This document shows, one piece after another, positions 39,710 to 49,106 of a stretch of 64,000 nt of DNA (the stretch's first letter is position 1; every line of letters starts with the position of its first letter). Under the pieces are notes generated by a model. That model made no database searches. It was not told the origin of the DNA and worked only from the letters and a program-made list of their open reading frames with translations. This DNA comes from Serratia fonticola (GTDB lineage Bacteria > Pseudomonadota > Gammaproteobacteria > Enterobacterales > Enterobacteriaceae): the NCBI RefSeq assembly GCF_001006005.1, contig NZ_CP011254.1, forward strand, positions 5,642,001 through 5,706,000, read 5' to 3'. A program made the position numbers and the translations under genes.

Positions 39710-40564
39710 TTAGTCATCTCCAAGAGCCAAATAGATATCCTGTAACTGACCGTCACGCTCCACGGTAAGATTCAGTTCACTGAGTTCTGAAAGCTGTTTC
39801 AATGCCTGTTGAGCCTGCTGTGCATCGCGCAGATCCAGGCCATTAAGCGCTATGGCAAGATCGTTTTCATGCAGCCCGACCTTGCGGAATAACTCCCCTT
39901 GTTTGCCCGGATTGAGTCGATAGCCGATGAGTTTGTCATCCACCATCACCGGTGAGATATTCAGGTAATTAAGGATGCTTTGCGGCTGCTTTTGCAGCTG
40001 TGCCTTGAGCTGCAACGCTGAGGTTTTTTTGGCACTTTTAGCGGCCTCGGGTTGCTCGCTAAACAGCAACAACGATTCATAATTCCCCTGATAGGAGATC
40101 ACGATACGATCGGCAAAAATTGACGCAATTCGGGCGTCATAACCAGGCACCTTCTCCCCCACGCCAAGGCTGAACTGTTTGCTATCTTTGGCGATAATGG
40201 CGATGGAACGCTCTGAACTGGGGCTGGCGACAATGCCGGTCAGGTTTAACTTGAGAGAAGAAAGCGGTGCGTTACGCAGGGTTTGCTCAGAGACCGAATG
40301 CTCAGTGGCGGAAGATGAGGGTGCCGAAGTACCAAAGAGGGTGAAGCGGTAACGTTCAGACTCACCTCCACCGCCGGTTGTTACTGGTACGAAGTCTGCT
40401 TTGGATAAGCGTACAGGGGATATTTCAGGGGGCAGGAGCCCGTGCCAGGTGAGCAAGGCGAGTTGATTGCAAATCAACAGTGACAGCACGCATAAAGCCC
40501 ATCGCGGCGTTAACAGCCTGACAGTAGCCTCTCTGCATACCGATAACAATACAGAAAATCGCAT
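39710..40564 (-). CDS. gspC: GspC (PulC), inner-membrane clamp protein
   Basis: 284 residues: TM at about 24-42, a homology region (about 100-180) that contacts the secretin N0 domain, and a C-terminal PDZ-type region (about 195-284, YRLNPGKQGELFRKVGLHENDLAIALNG) involved in substrate choice. First gene of the minus-strand gspCDEFGHIJKLMNO operon, divergent from pulA. Confidence 0.94.
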   Translation of the reverse strand: MRFSVLLSVCREATVRLLTPRWALCVLSLLICNQLALLTWHGLLPPEISPVRLSKADFVPVTTGGGGESERYRFTLFGTSAPSSSATEHSVSEQTLRNAPLSSLKLNLTGIVASPSSERSIAIIAKDSKQFSLGVGEKVPGYDARIASIFADRIVISYQGNYESLLLFSEQPEAAKSAKKTSALQLKAQLQKQPQSILNYLNISPVMVDDKLIGYRLNPGKQGELFRKVGLHENDLAIALNGLDLRDAQQAQQALKQLSELSELNLTVERDGQLQDIYLALGDD

Positions 40565-40891
40565 CTTGCCTTCCTTTGCCTGCTTCTCTGTTTACGCCAG
40601 CTAGAAGTTCACCGATATCAGTCAATCGGTGGGCATATCGTTGGGGCATTGTCGTTTGAGAATATGTAAGGTTATGACTGAAACCTTACAACTCAGTACC
40701 TCTGTCAGCCCTTACGTTTCTGAATACATCCTCTCAGAAGTGGTTACTTTATACATACTCCCCTCAATAATAAATCATTATTTTTACTTATCGAAATAAT
40801 TTATCTTTCTGTTTTTATAGTCATTTATTTCTTAATCTCGCTAGCATAAAAGCGGTTTAACCTGTTTTATCTCCCTCCTCTAAACTTCGGT
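40565..40891 (-). promoter_or_regulatory. gspC promoter side of the divergent region
   Basis: Non-coding, AT-rich around 40740-40860, where the gspC promoter is expected. The MalT-type hexamers lie just beyond at 40892-40943, between this part and pulA. Confidence 0.5.
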
Positions 40892-40943
40892 TCCTCCTGC
40901 CACCTACGCCCCTCCTCCTCCTAAAGCAGGAGGATGCTCCTCC
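40892..40943. promoter_or_regulatory. Cluster of MalT-box hexamers between gspC and pulA
   Basis: GGAGGA hexamers (MalT core GGA[G/T]GA) occur on the plus strand at 40929-40934 and on the minus strand at 40892-40897, 40913-40918, 40916-40921 and 40938-40943. In Klebsiella the divergent pulA and pulC promoters are MalT-activated from sites in the same position. It is inferred that maltotriose and MalT induce both operons here. Confidence 0.75.
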
Positions 40944-41028
40944 TCAGCATGCAATATCTAATACCACTGCTTTACACATTGATACGATTTTTTACTTTCT
41001 ATAATGTAAGCCTGATAGGGAATTTAGA

Positions 41029-44000
41029 ATGCTGAAAAATACCTGTAATGCCCTACTTTTCGGCTCGCTTATCATATTGAGCGGCTGTGATAATAATAAT
41101 TCTTCAGACGTTAGCCCCGACACCAACAACCAAGAGCCGATTGCACGCCTGCCTGACATAGCCATGCCTGGCGAAGCCGTCATGGCAGGTGAAAACCAGG
41201 CGGTCATTCATCTGGTCGATATTGCTGGTATCACCAGCGGCTCCGCCGCCGATTACAGCACCAAGAACCTGTTTTTGTGGAATAACGATACCTGTGATGC
41301 CCTGGATAATCCGTCTGGGGACTGGAATGACACCAGTACAACACCGACAGGCAACGACAGTTATGGCCCGTACTGGGTGTTACCACTGACCAAAACCACA
41401 GGGTGTATCAACTTCATTCTGCGTGATGGCACCAATAAGCTGATTGATACGGATATGCGTTTATCGTTCAGTGATTTTCCGGACAGGACCGTTTCTGCGC
41501 TTGCAGGCAGCAGTACGCTTTATGATACCCGTGCCGAAGCTTTCCGCGCGGCCTTTGGGGTTGCTCTGGCTGAAGCCCACTGGGTAGATAAACACACCCT
41601 GCTGTGGCCAGCCGGGGAAGGGAAACCTATCGTACGTCTGTACTATAACCACAGTGGCAAAGTGGCTGCCAACAGCGAAGGGAAATTTACCGATAACTAT
41701 ATTTCTCTGACACCGACCAGCATCAGCCAGGAACTGGGTTCGCGCTTCCCTCACCTTGCGGATTATGCCGCCTTCAAGTTGCCGGATAATGCAAAAGTAG
41801 ACGAACTGCTTAGCGGCGAGACCGTCGCCCTGGCCGCCAATCAGGATGGCATTCTTATTTCAGCAACCCAGGTACAGACCGCTGGCGTTCTCGATGATCG
41901 TTTCTCAGCCGCAGCGGAAGGCCTGGAGTATGGTGCTCTGCTGACCGATTCTGGCGTCACTTTCCGTGTCTGGGCACCAACGGCCCAGCAGGCAGAACTG
42001 GTGATCTACAGTGCGGATAAAAAAGTCATTGGTAGCCATCCGATGACCAGAGATAACGAGTCCGGTGCCTGGTCATATCAAGGAAGTCACGACCTTAAGG
42101 ACGCTTTTTATCGTTACGCCCTGACCGTTTATCATCCGCAATCGCGCAAAGTGGAGCAGTATGAAGTCACCGACCCTTACTCCCATAGCCTCTCCACGAA
42201 CTCCGAATACAGCCAGGTCGTGGATCTCAATGACAGCGCGTTGAAACCAGAAGGCTGGGACGGTCTGGCAATGCCACACCCGCAGACCAGCCAGGCTGAT
42301 ATTGCCAAGATGGTCATCCATGAGTCGCATGTCCGTGATCTTTCCGCCTGGGATCAGACCGTTCCTGAACAGGTACGGGGTAAATATCTGGCGTTGACTG
42401 CCAGTGACAGCAATATGGTGCAGCATCTCAGGAAGCTTGGGCAAGCTGGCGTAACCCATATTGAATTGTTACCGGTGTTCGATCTGGCAACCGTCAATGA
42501 GTTCAGCGACAAAGTGGCGGATCTCACCCATCCATTCAGTCGGCTTTGTGAACTGAACAGCGCCGTTAAGCAAAGCCGTTTTGCTGGCTACTGTGGGAGT
42601 TCAATCACCATCGGTGATGTTCTAGAAGAACTGAAACAGAATGACAGCCAGGACAACCCGCAGGTGCAGGAATTGAATGGCTATGTGGCACAGACTGACT
42701 CCTATAACTGGGGTTATGACCCGTTCCACTATACGGTGCCTGAAGGTTCTTACGCTACCAATCCCGAAGGCACTGCCCGCATCAAAGAGTTTCGTACCAT
42801 GGTGCAGACCATCAAACAGCAACTGGGTATGAACATCATCATGGACGTGGTTTATAACCATACCAATGCGGCTGGCCCAACGGATCGTACCTCGGTGCTG
42901 GATAAAATCGTGCCCTGGTATTATCAACGTTTGAATGAAACTACGGGCAGTGTAGAGTCGGCCACCTGCTGTTCCGACTCGGCCCCCGAACACCGGATGT
43001 TTGCCAAACTGATTGAAGACTCTCTGGTGGTCTGGAGCAGAGACTACAAGATTGACGGATTCCGCTTTGACCTGATGGGCTATCATCCGAAAGCACAAAT
43101 CCTGGCTGCCCGGGAGAAAGTAAAATCGGTGAACCCCAACGTTTATTTCTTTGGTGAAGGTTGGAATTCTGGTCAGGAAGATCGCTTCGAAATCGCTTCA
43201 CAGATCACGTTAAAAGGCACCGGCATTGGCACCTTCTCCGATCGTCTGCGTGATGCTGTTCGCGGAGGCGGCCCATTTGACTCTGGTGATGCCTTGCGTC
43301 AAAACCAGGGGCTGGGTAACGGCGCCGGAGTATTGGCTAACGAATTAACCCAGCAAAATGAGGATACCGTGCGCCATCTGGCCGATCTGACCCGTTTGGG
43401 CATGGCCGGCAACCTGGCTGAATTCCTGTTGATCGATAAAGACGGCTCCGTCAGGAAAGGCAGCGAAATTGACTATAACGGGGCGATTGGGGGCTATGCC
43501 AACGATCCGACCGAAGTGGTCAACTATGTTTCCAAACACGACAACCAAACCTTATGGGATATGATCAGTTACAAAGCCGCACGTGAAGCCGATCTCACCA
43601 CTCGCGTACGCATGCAGGCGGTGTCACTGGCCACTACGTTGTTGGGGCAAGGGCTGGCATTCGATCAACAAGGCTCAGAACTCTTGCGTTCCAAGTCATT
43701 TACCCGTGACTCATTTGATGCTGGGGACTGGTTTAACCGTGTGGATTACAGCTATCAAGACAACAACTTCAACGTTGGTATGCCACGCATCAGCGATGAC
43801 GGTGACAACTATTCGCTGATCGCCAGCGTAAAAGATGCTGTTGCCACACCAGGTCAAACAGAGATCGCGCAGATGACCTCGTTCTATCAGGAACTCACGC
43901 AATTGCGCCAATCCTCGCCTCTGATTGCCTTGGGTAGCGGCCATGAAGTGATGAAGCGTGTCGATTTCCGTAACACGGGCGCAGAACAGCAACTGGGCTT

Positions 44001-44292
44001 ACTGGTGATGACCATTGATGACGGAGTTCAGGCCGGAAACGATCTTGATCCACAAGCCGATGCATTAGTCGTTATCATCAACGCTGCGCCAGAAGCCAGA
44101 ACGCTTAATGACTTTACCGGTGAAAACCTCACCCTGAGCGCAATCCAACAAAACCTGGGAGACCGCTCACTCGCCTCCGGCGTCAATATTACCGCAGAGG
44201 GCAGCGTTACAGTACCAGCCTGGTCGGTGGCTTTGTTGGTCAAACAACAAGTCACTGCCCAAGGCACAGGTTTGCCTGTAAGCAGTAAATAA
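41029..44292 (+). CDS. pulA: PulA, lipoprotein pullulanase (GH13), type II secretion substrate
   Basis: 1087 residues, collinear with Klebsiella PulA from the signal peptide to the GLPVSSK end. Lipobox LSGC gives lipidated C20 followed by D21, the +2 aspartate that keeps the lipoprotein in the inner membrane until the T2SS takes it. Starch-binding N domains (about 50-320) precede the GH13 barrel with DVVYNH, nucleophile D681 (GFRFD), acid/base E710 (FFGEGW) and D838 (SKHDN). It debranches alpha-1,6 links in pullulan and amylopectin at the cell surface. ATG 41029 follows AGGGAA. Confidence 0.97.
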   Translation: MLKNTCNALLFGSLIILSGCDNNNSSDVSPDTNNQEPIARLPDIAMPGEAVMAGENQAVIHLVDIAGITSGSAADYSTKNLFLWNNDTCDALDNPSGDWNDTSTTPTGNDSYGPYWVLPLTKTTGCINFILRDGTNKLIDTDMRLSFSDFPDRTVSALAGSSTLYDTRAEAFRAAFGVALAEAHWVDKHTLLWPAGEGKPIVRLYYNHSGKVAANSEGKFTDNYISLTPTSISQELGSRFPHLADYAAFKLPDNAKVDELLSGETVALAANQDGILISATQVQTAGVLDDRFSAAAEGLEYGALLTDSGVTFRVWAPTAQQAELVIYSADKKVIGSHPMTRDNESGAWSYQGSHDLKDAFYRYALTVYHPQSRKVEQYEVTDPYSHSLSTNSEYSQVVDLNDSALKPEGWDGLAMPHPQTSQADIAKMVIHESHVRDLSAWDQTVPEQVRGKYLALTASDSNMVQHLRKLGQAGVTHIELLPVFDLATVNEFSDKVADLTHPFSRLCELNSAVKQSRFAGYCGSSITIGDVLEELKQNDSQDNPQVQELNGYVAQTDSYNWGYDPFHYTVPEGSYATNPEGTARIKEFRTMVQTIKQQLGMNIIMDVVYNHTNAAGPTDRTSVLDKIVPWYYQRLNETTGSVESATCCSDSAPEHRMFAKLIEDSLVVWSRDYKIDGFRFDLMGYHPKAQILAAREKVKSVNPNVYFFGEGWNSGQEDRFEIASQITLKGTGIGTFSDRLRDAVRGGGPFDSGDALRQNQGLGNGAGVLANELTQQNEDTVRHLADLTRLGMAGNLAEFLLIDKDGSVRKGSEIDYNGAIGGYANDPTEVVNYVSKHDNQTLWDMISYKAAREADLTTRVRMQAVSLATTLLGQGLAFDQQGSELLRSKSFTRDSFDAGDWFNRVDYSYQDNNFNVGMPRISDDGDNYSLIASVKDAVATPGQTEIAQMTSFYQELTQLRQSSPLIALGSGHEVMKRVDFRNTGAEQQLGLLVMTIDDGVQAGNDLDPQADALVVIINAAPEARTLNDFTGENLTLSAIQQNLGDRSLASGVNITAEGSVTVPAWSVALLVKQQVTAQGTGLPVSSK

Positions 44293-44298
44293 AACGTT

Positions 44299-44330
44299 CG
44301 TTTCGGGTCACCATCAGGTGGCCCGAAACG
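44299..44330 (+). terminator. Hairpin after pulA
   Basis: 14-bp stem (44299-44312 with 44317-44330, loop ATCA) with one G-U pair, 7 bases after the stop. No T run follows, so readthrough to gspB is possible. Confidence 0.6.
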
Positions 44331-44499
44331 GGATGTTAAACCAACTGAGTCACATCAATCCCGAATATCAGTACAATGCTATTGACCCGAGTTTTCGGGC
44401 AGGATATACCCTTGATACTTTGGCGTTGCCCAGCGTTGGCGATACGCCAATAAAAAACCTCTGGCTGTAGAAATCAGCGTTAATTAAAGGTTCAGGGAT

Positions 44500-45054
44500 G
44501 TGGACAATAAACCGATAGTAGAGCCAGAAGTCAGCGTTCAGCCAGCCAAGGGGCTGTTTATACCCCGCTATCTGCTGCCAGTGTATGCATTGTTGTTAAT
44601 AGCGATAGGCTGGTTTTCCGGACAGCACTGGCGTAACAACGAAGCTTTCGCTGCCCCCGTGTTGACTCAGGTTGTCCCCTCCGCCGTGGTAAAAACGGAG
44701 ATACCCGGGCATACGGTCACCAACGCTGATATAGAAACTGCGCATGATGAAAATAAACCGGCGCAGCAAGTGGGATCAGATAACAAAGTCCTCCCCTCCT
44801 TAGCCAGTGATGAATTAGCCCCTTTAAGATACAGCGCGCATGTTTACGCATCGGAAGATGACAAACGCAGCATCACGCTGAACGGTCAGCGTTATCAGGA
44901 AGGAGACAGCCCTGCCCCCAACCTTACGATTGAGCAAATACAACAGGACGTGACTATCTTTAACTTCAATGGAGATGTATTCACACTTGACGCATTAGAG
45001 GATTGGCCGGGCGGCAAGGTGGATAGAGAAAGCGCCGCCGAAGAGTCAGAATAA
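44500..45054 (+). CDS. gspB: GspB (PulB), type II secretion accessory protein
   Basis: 184 residues from GTG 44500 (AGGG just upstream). One TM at about 26-43, a low-complexity periplasmic linker, and a C-terminal GspB domain (about 105-170: LRYSAHVYASEDDKRSITLN...YQEGD) that in related systems binds peptidoglycan-associated partners or the secretin. No gspA is present, as in Klebsiella pul where pulB follows pulA. Confidence 0.88.
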   Translation: MDNKPIVEPEVSVQPAKGLFIPRYLLPVYALLLIAIGWFSGQHWRNNEAFAAPVLTQVVPSAVVKTEIPGHTVTNADIETAHDENKPAQQVGSDNKVLPSLASDELAPLRYSAHVYASEDDKRSITLNGQRYQEGDSPAPNLTIEQIQQDVTIFNFNGDVFTLDALEDWPGGKVDRESAAEESE

Positions 45055-45103
45055 ACCTTACCACTAGCCCGTACACTTGGCGCAGGGCGTCAAGTTGGTG
45101 TCA

Positions 45104-45496
45104 CTAACTGCTCCTTTCTGCACGCAGTTCGTCGGTAAAAGGTGCCAACAGGCTGTTAAAGCTGCTGCACTTGGTTTGTTCCGGCGTGTTGTCTCTCATC
45201 AGGCTTTGATAAATTTCCTCACTACGCTGCGGTAAAGCCCCGTAGCCAGCGTTATTCCAGCCTCGTTGCTTGGCGACTTTGTAGGCAACCTTGTCAATAA
45301 CCGCATCGCTGGGTAAATCACTACGATTGCACTTATATTTCAAATACTTGGTACTGGCAATCACTGAAGCCAGCTGTTCTACCTGTTCATTAAGGGCGAC
45401 CGGCTCCTTTTGCAGAGAAGAACGCGGTTGCTGACAACCCGCCGTTACCAGCAAAAGCAACACAGGGACAAGACGAAAAATATGAGTTAACTGCAT
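45104..45496 (-). CDS. gspS: GspS (PulS), secretin pilotin lipoprotein
   Basis: 130 residues. Lipobox VTAGC gives C21 as the lipidation site. The mature domain resembles PulS/OutS: LEQLASV-like start, YLKYKCNRSDLPSD, KQRGWNNAGYG and TPEQTKCSSF with the two disulfide cysteines. It carries GspD to the outer membrane through the Lol pathway and protects it. Convergent with gspB, as the last part of the pul locus. Confidence 0.93.
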   Translation of the reverse strand: MQLTHIFRLVPVLLLLVTAGCQQPRSSLQKEPVALNEQVEQLASVIASTKYLKYKCNRSDLPSDAVIDKVAYKVAKQRGWNNAGYGALPQRSEEIYQSLMRDNTPEQTKCSSFNSLLAPFTDELRAERSS

Positions 45497-46544
45497 GATA
45501 ATAATAATCTTATCTTGATTAAGTGGGTCTATTTTAACAAATCCCCCAGCACTGTCACTTGCTAGAGAGAAAAGTTTTCCTTATTGCGATCCCGCTTGCA
45601 GATTCATTTTCAGTGCTTTGCATTTTACCTCGTCGCCACACAAGTAGAGCACTGCTCGCCAGGGTTCACGAAATCTATGATTAGTGCTTGGTTTTCATCA
45701 ACCATTGAGCGGGAGAGTTTATGCTGAAAATCAGCAAGGGCATTGGCTCCCCGTTCATGCATGCCAGCACCTTGCGACGGTTCAGCTTGCCGCTCAGGTG
45801 AGGTCCTAGGGCATGAAGGCAGGCAACTTACACCATATTCCTTTGGAACCAAAAGCCAGTAAGATCTTGGAGGGTATGCAGGGATGACATGGCGAGTTGG
45901 TGCTCTCCTCCCCCCCGAACCTCCTGGAAGCTCGGGGCATTAATAATATTGCGAAAAAATAGTCCATCAAGAAGAAGCGTAACTCAAAGAAAATCAGTTA
46001 TATCTCCCTAATTTAAATAATATTCAAATTAGCTATATAGGCTTCAATTTTCTGATGTCCTTGTCTATCTGACGATATCACCTTCCCATTTTAATTTATG
46101 GATATATCATTTAAAAACTCAATTTTCATCCTGTTACATATGTAATAATGAAAACCATCACATCTACTTGCTATTCATTATGTTCAAGCATTACTATCTC
46201 ACCGTTTTATTCTCACCACGGGGGCCTTATGGACGATGGAAGTTTTAGTTTAGTACTACTGGATAAATTTCAGTAATGTAGTTCATGCTACATTCTGAAA
46301 TAAACAGAATGTAGACAATCAATCAACGGCTTATCAGCAACGACCAGGCACTGTCTATGTACCTTGGCATCTGATAATACCGGCTTGTCATGCCTGTTCC
46401 TGTAGTATTCATCGTTCACCATCAGCGTAACAATCAGCAAATTAATTTATCTCAAGCTATATAATTTTGTTTAAAACGGAGGCGATCGGCTTTATTTAGC
46501 TGACGTTCCCGCCGGTTTTTTGAGAAATTTACGGGATTGGCATT
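45497..46544. other. About 1 kb gap between the pul locus and the ABC-porin cluster
   Basis: The only coding trace is a TnpB remnant at 45625-45852. Bases 45955-46500 are AT-rich with no open frame of note and include the promoter region for the permease gene at 46545. A CCCCGA/CTCGGGG hairpin at about 45913-45937 could be an insertion-sequence end. Confidence 0.5.
45625..45852 (-). pseudogene. Remnant of an IS200/IS605-family TnpB gene
   Basis: 75 codons; the block MHERGANALADFQHKLSRS plus MVDENQALII matches the central region of IS605-type TnpB (pattern CHERVANARADFQHKLS-R-LVDENQAII). The RuvC catalytic sites and zinc finger are missing, so it is a dead fragment. It sits at the right border of the pul locus. 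Confidence 0.75.
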
Positions 46545-48266
46545 ATGCAAAAAAGCAGAAGTACATCTATTTCTAGAAAGTACTATCTAAATGACCTTAT
46601 TGTTTTTGTAATAGCATCATTGGTCATCGTCTTTCTTATCCGTGCCTGGGGGGACATGCACGGCTCGTTCGATGAACACAGCGTGGGCGCCATTAGTCTG
46701 GATACCTGGAATCTTTTCTATTACTCACTAAGAACGACAATGCGGTTTGCCATCGGCATGATTTGGTCATTGTTATTCTCTATTGTCTTTGCCGTCTTAG
46801 CGGCGCGCTACGTGCCGTTACGCAGGGTGATATTGCCTTTCGTCAACTTCATGGAGTCAGTACCCTTGGTGGGTTTTTTAACCTTCACCACGGTCTATTT
46901 TCTTGGCCTGTACCCACACAGCGTGATGGGGCTGGAGTGTACCGCTATCTTTGCGGTATTTACCGGCCAGGCATGGAACATGATGTTAACGTTGTACCAG
47001 ACACTGCGCATCGTTCCAAGTGAACTGGATGAAGCCGCGCGCAGCTTCAACTACAATCCATGGCAACGATTCTGGCGGTTAGAGTTTATCTATTCCGTAC
47101 CTGGGTTATTGTGGAATGCCATGGTGTCACAATCGGCTGCATGGTTCGCTCTGGTGGCGTCGGAGGCTATCCCGGTCAACGATAAATCGGTGGCATTGCC
47201 TGGTGTAGGTTCCTATATTGCCGAAGCGCTGGCGCAGCAAAACCTGCACGCTATTCTGTTTGCCGTGATCACATTGGCGGCTAATATTATCGTGCTCGAC
47301 CAATTGGTTTTCCGCCCGTTGGTTCGCTATACCTCCCGTTTCAAATACGAAGATGTTAGCGCCAATAAAACTGAAGGCAGCTCATGGTTTTATAACTGCC
47401 TGAGTTATTCCCATCTAGGGTCAATGTTGTCAGCAGCCCTACGTATGCTGGCTGATTTATGGCTGTTTAAGCTGCCACAGATCTGGTACGGCCTTCGCTT
47501 GCATAAGCTGTTTCGCATCACCGCAAAAGCCAACTGGCTGTGGCGCAGCACTTGGTATCTCGCGGTGGTCATGACCTGTGCCTGGTTCGGTTATCAACTG
47601 TGGGAGTATTTCCCAAAGCAATACTTTGCCATGATGCCTGAATGGATGCTGCTGACCACTGCGCGCGTAGTGGCTGCAATGGTGCTCAGTATCGTGATTT
47701 TCACCCCACTCGGCGTCTGGATAGGTATGAATCCACGCCTAGTGAAATTCTTCCAGCCGATCATTCAAATCCTGGCTGCTATCCCACCCAATATTTTCTA
47801 TCCTCTGATCGCCGCTTTTATCGCTGTTTACCATCAGGACCTTGGCTGGTGGGCGATTCCAATGATCATGATCGGCACTCAGTGGTATGTGTTGTTTAAC
47901 GTCATTGCTGGCGTCACGGCAATCCCATCACAGATCACCGAAGTCAGCGAAACCTTCGGTTTACGGAGTTTCAAATGGTGGCGTTACTATATGCTGCCCG
48001 CGATTTTCCCCTACATCGTTACCGGCATTATTTCTGCAGCAGGCGGTGCCTGGAATAGCGCCATTGCAGCAGAAGTCATTCAATGGGGAACCACCACGAT
48101 CAGTACTACCGGGCTGGGCGCTTTTATTTCAGTCGTGACCGATGCCGGTAAAAACCCGGAATCCGCCCTGGGCTGCGCTGCCATGTGCTCACTGGTAGCG
48201 TTATGCGTAATCTTTATCTGGCAGCCGCTGTATCGCGTAGCAGAAACCAAATTCAAATATGATTAA
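46545..48266 (+). CDS. Double-length ABC permease, NitT/TauT (SsuC-like) family
   Basis: 573 residues holding two BPD_transp_1 domains in one chain (about 75-265 and 355-570). Each has an EAA-type loop (DEAARSFNYNPWQRFWRLEF near 165-185; TEVSETFGLRSFKWWRYYML near 465-485). About 12 hydrophobic segments. Normal family members are single-domain homodimers, so this fused form would be a complete pore on its own. No substrate-binding protein is encoded in the cluster. It is followed 14 bases later by its ATPase. Substrate unknown (family: nitrate, sulfonates, bicarbonate, cyanate, thiamine precursors). Confidence 0.88.
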   Translation: MQKSRSTSISRKYYLNDLIVFVIASLVIVFLIRAWGDMHGSFDEHSVGAISLDTWNLFYYSLRTTMRFAIGMIWSLLFSIVFAVLAARYVPLRRVILPFVNFMESVPLVGFLTFTTVYFLGLYPHSVMGLECTAIFAVFTGQAWNMMLTLYQTLRIVPSELDEAARSFNYNPWQRFWRLEFIYSVPGLLWNAMVSQSAAWFALVASEAIPVNDKSVALPGVGSYIAEALAQQNLHAILFAVITLAANIIVLDQLVFRPLVRYTSRFKYEDVSANKTEGSSWFYNCLSYSHLGSMLSAALRMLADLWLFKLPQIWYGLRLHKLFRITAKANWLWRSTWYLAVVMTCAWFGYQLWEYFPKQYFAMMPEWMLLTTARVVAAMVLSIVIFTPLGVWIGMNPRLVKFFQPIIQILAAIPPNIFYPLIAAFIAVYHQDLGWWAIPMIMIGTQWYVLFNVIAGVTAIPSQITEVSETFGLRSFKWWRYYMLPAIFPYIVTGIISAAGGAWNSAIAAEVIQWGTTTISTTGLGAFISVVTDAGKNPESALGCAAMCSLVALCVIFIWQPLYRVAETKFKYD

Positions 48267-48280
48267 TGCAGGGAAATTAA

Positions 48281-49072
48281 ATGATTATTCAAGAAGTGGT
48301 GCTCAGCGCCAAGCAGGTAAACAAAGCCTTCATTGGCGAAAACAAGCTCCCCAAGGAAGTGCTGCGCGACGTGGATCTGAATGTTCACAAGGGTGAATTC
48401 GTTACGATCCTTGGGCAGTCAGGTTCAGGAAAATCAACGTTGATGCGGATATTTGCTGGCCTGATTTTCCCTGATACCGGCACGGTATCGCTGGCAGGAA
48501 AACCTATCGAAGGGCCTGATACCGATATCAGCATGGTATTCCAGTCTTATGCTCTTTATCCGTGGCTCACGGTGTACGACAACATCGCCTTTGGCCTGCT
48601 CGCACAAGACTTGCCACCGCAATTGATCGACAAAAAGCTGAAAGCATTACTCACACTGGTTGGCTTGAACGGGTATGAGAAAGCCTGGCCCCGTGAACTT
48701 TCCGGTGGTATGCGCCAGCGCGTAGGTTTTGCCCGTGCATTAGCCGTGGAACCCAAAGTTTTGCTGTTGGATGAACCCTTTTCTTCTCTTGATATCTTCA
48801 CCGCGCAGAAACTGCGGATGGATTTAATGAATATCTGGACGAACCAAAAAATTAATACCAGTGCCATCGTCATGGTGAGCCATGACATAGAAGAAGCGGT
48901 CATGATGTCCGACCGAGTCGTCATTATGGATGCCAATAAACGGCAGATCACCGATGAGATCGTTATCGACAGGCCAAGAGAATCACGAGGCAGACAGAAT
49001 ATGGCAGCCATTATTGATGAAACCAGCGAACGTTTATATAAGAGAATTGCGACATCACAAAAAGCATCATAA
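48281..49072 (+). CDS. ABC ATPase, NitT/TauT (SsuB-like) family, copy 1
   Basis: 263 residues with Walker A GQSGSGKST (near 46-54), signature LSGGMRQR (near 142), Walker B LLLDEPFSSLD and the switch histidine in SHD. The sequence after about 235 is short, with no AAA-associated domain. It is directly downstream of the permease and upstream of the porin gene. A related ATPase is encoded at 50974. Confidence 0.92.
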   Translation: MIIQEVVLSAKQVNKAFIGENKLPKEVLRDVDLNVHKGEFVTILGQSGSGKSTLMRIFAGLIFPDTGTVSLAGKPIEGPDTDISMVFQSYALYPWLTVYDNIAFGLLAQDLPPQLIDKKLKALLTLVGLNGYEKAWPRELSGGMRQRVGFARALAVEPKVLLLDEPFSSLDIFTAQKLRMDLMNIWTNQKINTSAIVMVSHDIEEAVMMSDRVVIMDANKRQITDEIVIDRPRESRGRQNMAAIIDETSERLYKRIATSQKAS

Positions 49073-49106
49073 CTTTCAACATATTTATTAATATCAGGTT
49101 ATTGAA

